The notes beneath the pieces are model-generated. The model was not told the DNA's origin. It was given only the letters and a program-made list of their open reading frames with translations, and searched no databases. Positions 57,001-64,000 of a stretch of DNA of 64,000 nt are shown here, one piece after another (position 1 is the first letter of the stretch; each line of letters begins with the position of its first letter). Made by a program: the position numbers and the translations under genes. The DNA is from JADJLQ01 sp031417835 (GTDB lineage: Bacteria; Bacteroidota; Bacteroidia; Chitinophagales; Saprospiraceae). The stretch spans positions 54,554-118,553 of the forward strand of contig JANOWJ010000192.1 in assembly GCA_031417835.1 (NCBI GenBank), in the 5' to 3' direction.

Positions 57001-59152
57001 CAGAACAAGTATTGCCTGGAGCATATCCACCCACTCTAGAGTCTGCTGTCGTACCGTCAGAGAATATACAGGATTGATTAAAAGTCTCAGCACCATAATA
57101 TCTTGGACTTAGGTCCAACGCTATCTTACTGCCACCAGAGGTTTTAGCAAAGAAGTAGTTTAGATATGTATCGTTGATTGATTTAGCAGTGGTAGTATTA
57201 GCTGGGCTTTTCAATCCATCTACGATTTCGAAACAATTCGGGCCAAATTTAGCCGAACAGTTTGTAAAGTCAGCAGCTTTAGCATACGTTTCATTAAAGA
57301 ATGTAAAGTTATGCCATGCACGGCAAAGGCCATATGTATTGTAGGTAAACCAGTCATGCTTTGAACAGGGGAAAGTATGTGGGTCATATCTTGGAACACC
57401 ACAAGCCTCATATACTCGCAATACTACTTGATTCGTACCACAATCCGATAAATCGATATAATCTTTAAATACAAAACAGTTGATGTACTCTGATATAAAT
57501 CCATCGTAGATCGGTTTGTATTTCCAATAATTTGCTTTGCAATTGGCATTGAGATAGTTTACCCATTGGTTTGTATAGAATGTAATGGAGTCCATATGTG
57601 CTACTGCAAAATGTAAAACAGAGCAACAATTGTCTTTACTGCCATTATCCAGATCTACAGCGTATACTCTCGCCCAGCATGTGCTCGGATCTACTGTAGT
57701 CTGCGTTAATTCGTCGCATACGGGACTAGGTGGAGTTAAATCTATTACATTGACATATATAGCAGTGTCTGTTCTATTTAGACATCCGTCTACTATGGAT
57801 ACGGCTACTCTGTGAGTAACTTGACCACCATAATTCGATACGATTGCAGGTAATTTTATCTTAGCTGGCAAAAGTCCACTTAAGATATTGACTTGCCCAC
57901 TATGGCCACCAATATCATACGTAACGATATAATTTTGTTTAGTATTTATATCACAATCATCGATCTTCAATGCTTCGAGCGTGACATCGGCGATACAGTT
58001 GTGAGGACCCGTACTTACATTATAAATAAATTTACTGGTAGGGAGTACGACTGGCTTTTCTTTATCTTCAATTTTAATGTACTGTACACATACGGTGTCT
58101 TCACCTGTACACCAGTCTGCGATGAGCCATTCTCTTCGGATTTTAAATCCTGTACCACATACAGGTATCACTTGATCTTTCCAAGTCAATGTAGTCTTAC
58201 AGAAGCCGCCTGGAGCAGGATACATCGCTACACACGAATCTACCAAGAAACAGGTGTCTAACAAAGCAACTAATACACTATCGCTGATAAAAGGAACTAC
58301 CTTGAGATCCGCACGAATACATTTATTGAGTGGCCCAAACGTATCACGCGCTTGCAATTTTAATAATAAATCAGGTGAAGGGTATTTAGGATTCTTTGAT
58401 CCATTAGCCAAAAATTCATTGGCCTCCAATTGGATGATATCAAAATTGGCAATGTTCGTGTTGGATCCGGTATTACCTACTTTTTTACATGCTACACGGC
58501 ATGACAATAGGATTGGGTCTGGACATTTTACATTTACCAAAGAATCTCTGCCAATAGTCAACGTATCGGTGCAAGTAGAAGAGTTGCCCCATTCATCCCA
58601 GCTCCGGATAGATCTAATGACGCGACCTAGGCCTCGTACATCATTGCATCCATATTCAGTCCAGTTAAGTCTTTCGATAGCAGATGAACCTTTTTGTCCG
58701 CAATTATCAATGACATCACCTACGATCTCCGTAAGCCGTGCTACCTGGAAACAAGAAACTTTTACATTTTTGCAAAGAGGTTGTGGTGCGGCTTTATCTT
58801 CTATAGTGATATAACCCCAGCAGCTGTTTTGAGTGCTGGTTTCTATCACTCGATAAATAAAGGTATACCCTAAATGGCTTCGATCTACCATGGTATCACC
58901 ACTTAATCGGTTTGTGCCAAATGGGTAAACCAATTGAACTGCATATGTGCCACACAAAGGGTCAGGATTTTCCAAAAAATCATCTGGTACAAACGAACGC
59001 TCGCACGCGTCCGCCGGCATAGAGGCATTGACATGATCATTACACACGAGATTACAAGGCTCCTGTGCGACCAGGTTCAATGAGCAAAACAATGCAAGCA
59101 CTACCGGGAGCCAGCATCGTTTCAAACATGGGAAGGTAATTGTCTTTTTCAT
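54050..59152 (-). CDS. Giant T9SS-exported protein with dockerin-like and cohesin-like modules (paralogue 2)
   Basis: A 1700-aa paralogue of the downstream protein with the same order of modules: signal peptide to about residue 30 (NLVAQ), an N-terminal Cys-rich module (CNLVCNDHVNAS), a long array of Ig/HYR-like modules, a carboxypeptidase-regulatory-like module near 1283-1344, a dockerin-like module at 1345-1397 with two Asp/Asn-rich loops (DDDPMNGVSTID and DADRNNDLTVLD), a cohesin-like module at about 1471-1610, and a T9SS type A sorting domain from 1618. The two proteins are near-identical in some blocks (CDELTQTTVDP...CCSVLHFAVAHMD) but diverge fully in others. Likely made in bulk and displayed or polymerised at the surface. 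ATG at 59152. Confidence 0.85.
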   Translation of the reverse strand: MKKTITFPCLKRCWLPVVLALFCSLNLVAQEPCNLVCNDHVNASMPADACERSFVPDDFLENPDPLCGTYAVQLVYPFGTNRLSGDTMVDRSHLGYTFIYRVIETSTQNSCWGYITIEDKAAPQPLCKNVKVSCFQVARLTEIVGDVIDNCGQKGSSAIERLNWTEYGCNDVRGLGRVIRSIRSWDEWGNSSTCTDTLTIGRDSLVNVKCPDPILLSCRVACKKVGNTGSNTNIANFDIIQLEANEFLANGSKNPKYPSPDLLLKLQARDTFGPLNKCIRADLKVVPFISDSVLVALLDTCFLVDSCVAMYPAPGGFCKTTLTWKDQVIPVCGTGFKIRREWLIADWCTGEDTVCVQYIKIEDKEKPVVLPTSKFIYNVSTGPHNCIADVTLEALKIDDCDINTKQNYIVTYDIGGHSGQVNILSGLLPAKIKLPAIVSNYGGQVTHRVAVSIVDGCLNRTDTAIYVNVIDLTPPSPVCDELTQTTVDPSTCWARVYAVDLDNGSKDNCCSVLHFAVAHMDSITFYTNQWVNYLNANCKANYWKYKPIYDGFISEYINCFVFKDYIDLSDCGTNQVVLRVYEACGVPRYDPHTFPCSKHDWFTYNTYGLCRAWHNFTFFNETYAKAADFTNCSAKFGPNCFEIVDGLKSPANTTTAKSINDTYLNYFFAKTSGGSKIALDLSPRYYGAETFNQSCIFSDGTTADSRVGGYAPGNTCSARRYNDCMVTILVDDKTLPVCVDPLDKIAFCDGVIGGDYEYADDACDDDSYTVDNFQDNNTCRDRLDAPYNAIECVTENDGSLIDTLDGTGVKSFGWYGCSIYGPAHQDEHGPIIDPCTSNRDSWSPIYCHTWLCTDKTDRAGKFNATALFDSAVARQGNPGAGVAGTGRFYIWDNCTAPTITKVDEIKIDNCGNGWLKRTWTAKDKCNNTIICDQKIIVKHRSDFEVEFPQDLTITCSTTANIDPKITGSPIIMDDECELVGVNYEDVRYDIVPDACYKIVRTWKLIDWCKYDPNAHNRDGEVIVDDRKIADVLNRYCVYRHLKDDGDGYISYTQIIKVIDTAAPVITVKDTTVCLFSGTDADCTAPNLAILFNATDNCTDAKQISFRWEIDLNASSSARASRVYTKALIDDKSGPNVSSFASKTIKDGTHLVFVIAEDNCGNEDTTSFLLTVKDCKKPTPYCFNGIATVLMPSTGQITVWASDLNAGSYDNCTAKSSLIYSFDKNGAITSDTFTCADIPNGISATIEVDIYVWDLAGNSDFCRTYLLIQDGNGNRCSDNAGAAAIITGRVTTEQTEAVEKVALNIQGSFNQPTYLTDNKGQYAFKGLPMKENYTITPKRDDDPMNGVSTIDLVLIQKHILGVQPFKSAYKYVAADADRNNDLTVLDLVELRKLILTVYDKLPNNTSWRFIPKSFDFSKISNPLQVTFPEQLNITQLSKDELDKDFVGIKIGDVNATSAPHSLLGAEAREASGALRFKAADRELKSGEETTVSFTSDNFNNIEGYQFSMAVNGLTITDIKPGALHVNENNFGLSKLNLGYLTTSWSEINTTSIASTIRKGEILFSIKVKATKDVRLSESLRINSKYTRAEAYAAQGGESKVLNVILEIGSSSNTLASNVLYQNTPNPFKSETSIGFDLAKSEKATINVSDVTGKIIRSFKVDGHKGANRLVLQRADFGGAGVLYYTIETKSFTDTKKMLLVE

Positions 59153-59392
59153 TCTAGAAAGTGTTTGATTAATTTCAATAAGTTAATTTGTTAAATAAAT
59201 AGTCGAATGTCATAGACTAGCATTTTCCAAAACCATACCAAATTCGAAAACTAATGACTTGATATTCAATAATATAACAATATGATACAAATAGGTTAAA
59301 TTGTTAAATTATTATTCTCTATTAAACAGGTTAGTACATATGTCACTAATATTTAATATGATTTAAATTAAAATTATTTTGATATCATTTAT
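59153..59392. other. AT-rich divergent promoter region
   Basis: 240 bp of very AT-rich DNA between paralogue 2 and the MBL-fold gene, which point away from each other. No exact TAnnTTTG element was found near either start, and no RNA or ORF is apparent. Confidence 0.45.
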
Positions 59393-60256
59393 TTGATAAT
59401 ATCTATCGAACAAGCACCGAAAATCGACTTAGGACCTTATTTTTATCTCTTCATGGAGCGAGTAATTGATGAAAATATAGTGGTCTTTCAAAGTGCTTTT
59501 TGGCAGCTCAATTCCACATGCGCTCTTGACAGCGGTACAACTTTTGTGTGGGATCCCGCCTACACCCCGACCGAAATGGAAGCGATTTACCGTCGATCAA
59601 ATCGTGATCAGGGTGCACATAGATACCTTATATATACACATGGCGATTTTGATCACATTGTAGCAGGTACCTTATTCGATCAATTTATTCGGGTTGGTTC
59701 CCAAGAAATGGAGGCTAAAAAAAATAAGACGGCGAGTTGCAATCAAATCGCAGCGGTAGATCAAGAATTTTATATCAGTCGACCCGATCCGGTTCAATTT
59801 CCAAGGTTGGACCTTAAGATAAAAGCAGACCTGCCTTTTAAAATCCGGTTAGGTGATACTGAAATGTGTTTTTTTAAGGCTGGGGGTCATACCATCGACG
59901 GCATATTTACGGTCATACCGGCTTTGGGGCTTTGGGTAGCAGGAGATTATCTTTCAGATATTGAGTTTCCTTTTATAGAAGATGATATCCAAGCTTATTT
60001 TAATACGTTGGACACAGCCAAGGCTATTTTGAAAGAGTTTGAGATCAAAACAATGGTACCTGGACATGGCTCGATCGCAAAAGACCGAGCAGATATCTTG
60101 GCCAGAATAAATCAGTCCTTCCAATATTTAGAAAGTTTGCTGACAAAAAAGGATATCAAGGATTGGCGAGAGAGTTGGGGGTATTCTCCTTTTGGAGTTT
60201 TTCTGGATAAGATGCACCTTAAAAACATAGAACATGTCAGAGCACAACATGTTTGA
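59393..60256 (+). CDS. MBL-fold metallo-hydrolase
   Basis: A 287-aa metallo-beta-lactamase-fold hydrolase. The metal site is HGDFDH (83-88) rather than HxHxDH: the second His is Asp85. Later ligands are present: His in AGGHTIDG, Asp in GDYLSD, His in VPGHG. Variants with Asp at this place occur in other MBL families, so activity is plausible. Start choice is uncertain: TTG at 59393 gives an N-terminal strand, while the first ATG, at 59453, would remove 20 residues. No signal peptide. Substrate unknown. Confidence 0.8.
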   Translation: MIISIEQAPKIDLGPYFYLFMERVIDENIVVFQSAFWQLNSTCALDSGTTFVWDPAYTPTEMEAIYRRSNRDQGAHRYLIYTHGDFDHIVAGTLFDQFIRVGSQEMEAKKNKTASCNQIAAVDQEFYISRPDPVQFPRLDLKIKADLPFKIRLGDTEMCFFKAGGHTIDGIFTVIPALGLWVAGDYLSDIEFPFIEDDIQAYFNTLDTAKAILKEFEIKTMVPGHGSIAKDRADILARINQSFQYLESLLTKKDIKDWRESWGYSPFGVFLDKMHLKNIEHVRAQHV

Positions 60257-60341
60257 AGCCCAATTAGGCAAGAAAACTGAGTTTTGCCCTGGAAGGAATA
60301 TTCTCGTATTCAGGACTCCTACTATGATGCCAGGAACCTGG

Positions 60342-63332
60342 TCATAGTCTGAAGGGGTCTTCCTTTAAAATGTGACGAAGTCGATCCAAAAGTTCATTCG
60401 CATTATCACTATTGAAACACATCGGCGGTTTTATTTTGATCACGTTATCGTCTGGACCATCCGTACTCATAAGTATACCAGACTCTCGCATTCGTCTCGT
60501 AAGATAATTTGCTTCTTTGGTGGCCGGCTTTTGCTTTTTCATAAGCTCCACTCCTAAAAAAAATCCCAAACCTCGTACATCTGCCAGGATAGGAAATTCC
60601 AATTGAAAGCTTTTTATTTCCTTTTTCAGATTTGTTCCTATTTGGAATGCTTGAGCTTGCAGGTGCTCATCCCTGATCGTATGCAATACTTCTGAAGCGA
60701 TTGCGCAACTTACCGGATTGCCACCAAACGTATTGAAGTATTCCATGCCGGTATAAAAAGACAATGCAACGGCTTGAGTACAGACTACTGCACCGATAGG
60801 ATGGCCGTTGCCCAATGGTTTTCCAATAGTAACGATGTCTGGTTGGACGCCATAGTGTTCATATGCCATAAAATGACTCCCAATCCTGCCTAAACCTGTT
60901 TGTACTTCGTCTGCAATGTATAATCCTCCGGCATCGTGGATCAGATCGACAGCAGATTTTAAATACCCTCGAGGGTAGACCACCTGGCCTCCACAACTCA
61001 AGATCGATTCTACAAAAAGGGCAGCAGGCTTTTGTGAAAGTTGGACAATAGTGGTCAATACTTCTTGTAATTCGCTGAGATATAAACTGGATTCGTCAAC
61101 CCTTCCTGCATACTTTCCTCTAAAAGGGTCTGGCATAGCTAAGACATGAGTGTGCGCTGGCGCCCCACGACCACCTTTACGGTCAAATTTGTAAGAACTG
61201 AGATCTACCATTGTATTACTATTCCCATGATAGCCCCATTGCATCGTGATTATTTCCTGACTTTGGGTATACGCCTTGGCCATGCGGATGGCGAGTTCAT
61301 TTGCTTCAGTGCCAGAATTGGTAAAGTAGCAGACCTCAAGTGTGGGATGCAAATGACTGGTAAGCTGTTCTGCAAGGTCTAGGATGTTCTCATGAAGGTA
61401 TCTGGTGTTTGTATTCAAGATAGCCATAGCATGCTGACCACGGGAGACTATCGCCGGATGTTCGTGTCCACAATGAGCGACATTATTGACGGTATCTAAA
61501 TATCTCCGCCCTGTATGATCAAGGAGATATTGCATTTGGCCACGACGCATCCATAATGGTTTATTGTAAGATACAGAAAGGTTACGGCCGACATGCTGAT
61601 GCCGCAGTCGTAAAAGCTCATCTATGGACACCTCTTCGACAGGTCTACTTGATATGCCTGTCATAATCACAGGATCCGGGGATATAGATGTCCATACTGG
61701 TCGACCTTGATACTCAGCGACCCCTGGAAAGTCATAGGTATAATCCATCAGATCCAATATGATTTGAAAATGCAAATGTGGAGGCCAGCCCCCATTTTCT
61801 GTAATGGCACCTATCGTACCGAGCTTTTGTCCGGAAGCAACAAAGTCTCCAGGCTGTAGATCCAAAAGCGAAGCACGTGATAGGTGACCATATAATGTAT
61901 AATAGTTGAAGTCAGGCAAATCATGCCTAAGGATGATCGTCGGACCATAGTCTCTGGCCCCAGCATTGTCCTTTATACTGTGGACTATGCTATCCGTCGG
62001 AGCATATACTGTACTTCCTTGCGGAGCAAATAAGTCCAAGCCCAGATGCACTGTCCTCCATTCTGGTCCATTATTACCTTCTCGTTTGAACGTGCCAGAG
62101 GTATAAAAAGGCCTTACTTCATCATATTTACCAATGCCCCATTCCTGAGGATGTCCCATCAGAAGTTGTTGGATATTGGCGTTTAAGTTGTGATCATTGG
62201 TATAAGTAGAGTGGTTGCCGATCATCGCGCTATTCAGGCCAAGATCGACTGTCACTGCAGTTTGAACAAACTGGTCATGGAGTAGTGGATGATACCTATT
62301 TTCTTGGATTGCCGATATCTTGGATTTAAAGTCTGGGACAGGTGTAAGTCCGCATGCTGCTCTAAACGTATACCAGGCTAAGTGAGGATGTATATTCAGC
62401 CATTTTTCAATAAGATTCCAGGCATCTTGATCCGAGACTTGTAGATATTGATTTTCGGGGTGACTTTCTTTATTAATAGTTGCAACTGTCACGCTTATCA
62501 TCAGGCGAGCTAGGATCAGATGATACAAAAGCTCGTATTCGCCGTCTTCGAGTGGGCATACTTCATGGTAGGCAGCCAGGATATCACATGCACCGGCTAG
62601 TGGATCAGGCAGCTTTGTAATAGTATAAGCGCAGGCTATGGCCAATTCATTGATTCTGGCAGTATACACCATATCTAACCAATCTATTAAGGCAATGACA
62701 TCATATACGGCGGCCTGTTCATCCCATTGACACAAAATGTTATAATCATTTGCATCATTGTAATTGATCTGCCACGGCACACTTTTCAACTTAGGAAGCA
62801 GGTCATGCTCAAATCGATTCAAGAGTTTTTTAAACTGAAATTGCCAGACTTCAGGTATCCGATCTACATAAGCTTCAATCCAAAGTATTTGGCTTGGATC
62901 CCACTTGATGAATCGGAGAGCAGCAGGATGATTAAAATCACTCAAAGCCATACTCACGTGGCCCATCATCCGACCTAAGGACTGGCGGGTCGCCTTACTT
63001 TGAGGATTGATATCGGCCAATAGTAGACCCGGGATCCAATTTAAAACCCGTAAATGAAAACCTTCTATTAAGGTAATAGTTGCCCCTGCTCGATTAACAA
63101 GGCATTTTTGGAGTTGATATTGAAAACCTTTCCCACCCAGATGATGGCTAGCCGCATGCTCAAGTTGAAGAATGTCGATCGATCGATCCGGATGGGATAT
63201 TTTTACGACATATTTTACACCACTAGATACGGTAAGGCTATAAACCTGGTCCAACTCAGAGTAGATCACATTGATGTCACCCTCCATGAGATACTCTTGA
63301 AGAAGGATAGTATGAAGTGAGGCTAAATCCAT
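60342..63332 (-). CDS. Kinase (APH)-M23-class III aminotransferase fusion
   Basis: A 996-aa cytoplasmic three-module protein. Residues 1-330: aminoglycoside-phosphotransferase-like kinase with catalytic-loop Asp193 and Asn198 (NDANDYN) and Asp217 (IDWLD). Residues about 395-540: M23 peptidase fold with all zinc ligands His429, Asp433 (HLGLD) and HLH at 519-521. Residues about 570-990: class III PLP aminotransferase with SGTEANELA, Asp808 (ADEVQTGLGR) and Lys838 (IGKPLGNGHP). The pair of kinase plus class III PLP enzyme is the same as hydroxylysine kinase and phospho-hydroxylysine/phosphoethanolamine phospho-lyase in animals, so it may phosphorylate and then deaminate an amino alcohol. The M23 part has no export signal and its role here is unclear. 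Confidence 0.9.
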   Translation of the reverse strand: MDLASLHTILLQEYLMEGDINVIYSELDQVYSLTVSSGVKYVVKISHPDRSIDILQLEHAASHHLGGKGFQYQLQKCLVNRAGATITLIEGFHLRVLNWIPGLLLADINPQSKATRQSLGRMMGHVSMALSDFNHPAALRFIKWDPSQILWIEAYVDRIPEVWQFQFKKLLNRFEHDLLPKLKSVPWQINYNDANDYNILCQWDEQAAVYDVIALIDWLDMVYTARINELAIACAYTITKLPDPLAGACDILAAYHEVCPLEDGEYELLYHLILARLMISVTVATINKESHPENQYLQVSDQDAWNLIEKWLNIHPHLAWYTFRAACGLTPVPDFKSKISAIQENRYHPLLHDQFVQTAVTVDLGLNSAMIGNHSTYTNDHNLNANIQQLLMGHPQEWGIGKYDEVRPFYTSGTFKREGNNGPEWRTVHLGLDLFAPQGSTVYAPTDSIVHSIKDNAGARDYGPTIILRHDLPDFNYYTLYGHLSRASLLDLQPGDFVASGQKLGTIGAITENGGWPPHLHFQIILDLMDYTYDFPGVAEYQGRPVWTSISPDPVIMTGISSRPVEEVSIDELLRLRHQHVGRNLSVSYNKPLWMRRGQMQYLLDHTGRRYLDTVNNVAHCGHEHPAIVSRGQHAMAILNTNTRYLHENILDLAEQLTSHLHPTLEVCYFTNSGTEANELAIRMAKAYTQSQEIITMQWGYHGNSNTMVDLSSYKFDRKGGRGAPAHTHVLAMPDPFRGKYAGRVDESSLYLSELQEVLTTIVQLSQKPAALFVESILSCGGQVVYPRGYLKSAVDLIHDAGGLYIADEVQTGLGRIGSHFMAYEHYGVQPDIVTIGKPLGNGHPIGAVVCTQAVALSFYTGMEYFNTFGGNPVSCAIASEVLHTIRDEHLQAQAFQIGTNLKKEIKSFQLEFPILADVRGLGFFLGVELMKKQKPATKEANYLTRRMRESGILMSTDGPDDNVIKIKPPMCFNSDNANELLDRLRHILKEDPFRL

Positions 63333-63434
63333 ATTGTAAAATTGTCGAAAATTAAGGATTACAAACCATTAACCAACACTTTAAAGTGACCACCAGTGAA
63401 CAGAACTAGATAGGATTTTTTTTATTTATTTCGC

Positions 63435-63442
63435 TAAATTTG
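63435..63442 (+). promoter_or_regulatory. Perfect -7 element (TAAATTTG) for pdhB
   Basis: Exact TAnnTTTG match 28 nt before the pdhB ATG at 63471. Confidence 0.5.
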
Positions 63443-63470
63443 CGGTTCAACATAATTCAATTTTACCTGT

Positions 63471-64000
63471 ATGAGCCGTATACTGACTTTGAGAGATGCC
63501 CTGCGTGAAGCGATGTCTGAGGAGATGCGCCGTGATCCTAATGTTTTTTTGATGGGCGAGGAGGTCGCCGAGTATAATGGAGCTTATAAAGTAAGTAAGG
63601 GTATGCTGGAAGAATTCGGACCCCAGAGAGTCATCGATACTCCGATATCTGAGCTAGGATTTACTGCTATCGGGGTAGGGGCAGCTATGAATGGTCTAAG
63701 GCCGATTATAGAATTTATGACTTGGAATTTTGCCATTTTAGCTTTTGATCAAATCGTGAATAATGCGGCAAAGACACTAAGTCAATCTGGTGGTCAATTT
63801 GCTTGTCCCATCGTTTTTAGAGGTCCTAGCGGATCTGCCGGACAATTGGCGCAGCAACACTCGCAGACTTTCGAATCTTGGATGGCCAATGTGCCTGGTT
63901 TGAAAGTAATATCCTGTATAGACCCGGCAGATGCCAAAGGCCTTTTGAAATCGGCTATTCGCGATAACGACCCGGTATGTTTTATGGAATCAGAGATGTT
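63471..64000 (+). CDS. pdhB: Pyruvate dehydrogenase E1 component, beta subunit (3' end outside window)
   Basis: The first 176 residues of an E1-beta: MSRILTLRDALREAMSEEMRR, then FLMGEEVAEYNGAYKVSKGML, TPISELGFTAIGVGAAMNGLRPIIEFMTWNF and GPSGSAGQLAQQHSQTFESW. It forms the thiamine-diphosphate E1 enzyme with PdhA, converting pyruvate toward acetyl-CoA. The N-terminus and the ISELGF and QHSQ motifs favour pyruvate over branched-chain E1. The alpha subunit is not adjacent upstream. The gene is open at the window edge. Confidence 0.92.
   Translation, partial: MSRILTLRDALREAMSEEMRRDPNVFLMGEEVAEYNGAYKVSKGMLEEFGPQRVIDTPISELGFTAIGVGAAMNGLRPIIEFMTWNFAILAFDQIVNNAAKTLSQSGGQFACPIVFRGPSGSAGQLAQQHSQTFESWMANVPGLKVISCIDPADAKGLLKSAIRDNDPVCFMESEM

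Noticed and set aside
50711..58814. Many ORFs of 60-190 aa antisense to the giant proteins
   Set aside because: They mirror the Cys- and Asp-rich codons of the sense frame and show low-complexity, non-domain sequences; shadows of the real genes.
48536..59152. The paralogous pair as an assembly duplication artefact
   Set aside because: The proteins differ throughout, with a fully divergent block and distinct terminators, so these are two real diverged genes.
48536..59152. Repetitive modules as a CRISPR array or other short repeat array
   Set aside because: The similarity is at protein level in long Ig-like modules; there are no short direct repeats with regular spacers.

Overview
The window looks like chromosomal DNA of a Bacteroidota bacterium, most likely a Saprospiraceae/Saprospirales relative. 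Four things point there. Secreted proteins end in type IX secretion (T9SS) sorting domains with the YQNTPNPF motif. A dockerin-like module is followed by a 'DFVGIKIGDVN' segment. TAnnTTTG -7 promoter elements precede many genes, with little Shine-Dalgarno signal. Several small genes (acidic 130-aa protein, 81-aa HTH protein, 110-aa YajC, long PurM) are of Bacteroidota type. Lineage is inferred from protein style only. No tRNA, rRNA, CRISPR array, insertion sequence or prophage gene was seen.

Layout. 1-1.9 kb: a Tat-exported Gfo/Idh/MocA oxidoreductase (cut by the window edge) behind an SDR dehydrogenase. 2-8.1 kb: a 2015-aa alpha-2-macroglobulin lipoprotein. 8.2-11.7 kb: DUF697-SHOCT protein, deoxynucleoside kinase, GatC, a MacB/LolD-type ATPase, rhomboid protease and RlmH. 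11.7-17.4 kb: GH13 lipoprotein, SWIM protein, secreted subtilisin, outer-membrane barrel. 17.4-24.9 kb: RecQ with a coupled glycosyltransferase, PhzF-like isomerase, acidic protein, MATE transporter, PurM, and a protein built of 49-residue repeats. 25-31.4 kb: PolX/PHP protein with a damaged polymerase motif, small lipoprotein, M20 amidohydrolase, dynamin-like GTPase with WbqC. 31.7-38.5 kb: a two-component pair, a polytopic membrane protein, TrmH, ThuA and a T9SS-exported GH16 glucanase. 38.5-48.4 kb: YajC, shikimate kinase, membrane-anchored subtilisin, thioredoxin reductase, class II aldolase, a 43-aa membrane protein, PIF1-like helicase, TrmN6, a second GH13 enzyme, an HTH protein and alanine dehydrogenase. 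48.5-59.2 kb: two tandem secreted proteins of about 1700 aa. 59.4-64 kb: an MBL-fold protein, a 996-aa kinase/M23/aminotransferase fusion and the start of pyruvate dehydrogenase E1 beta.

Most of the window is ordinary housekeeping plus exported polysaccharide- and protein-processing enzymes. The two most unusual loci are the tandem giant proteins, each carrying a dockerin-like and a cohesin-like module in one T9SS-exported chain (a possible self-assembling surface polymer), and the three-module fusion, whose kinase and phospholyase-type halves resemble two consecutive steps of amino-alcohol or hydroxylysine breakdown. Several starts are TTG or GTG; where an in-frame ATG further in fits the family better, that start is given.
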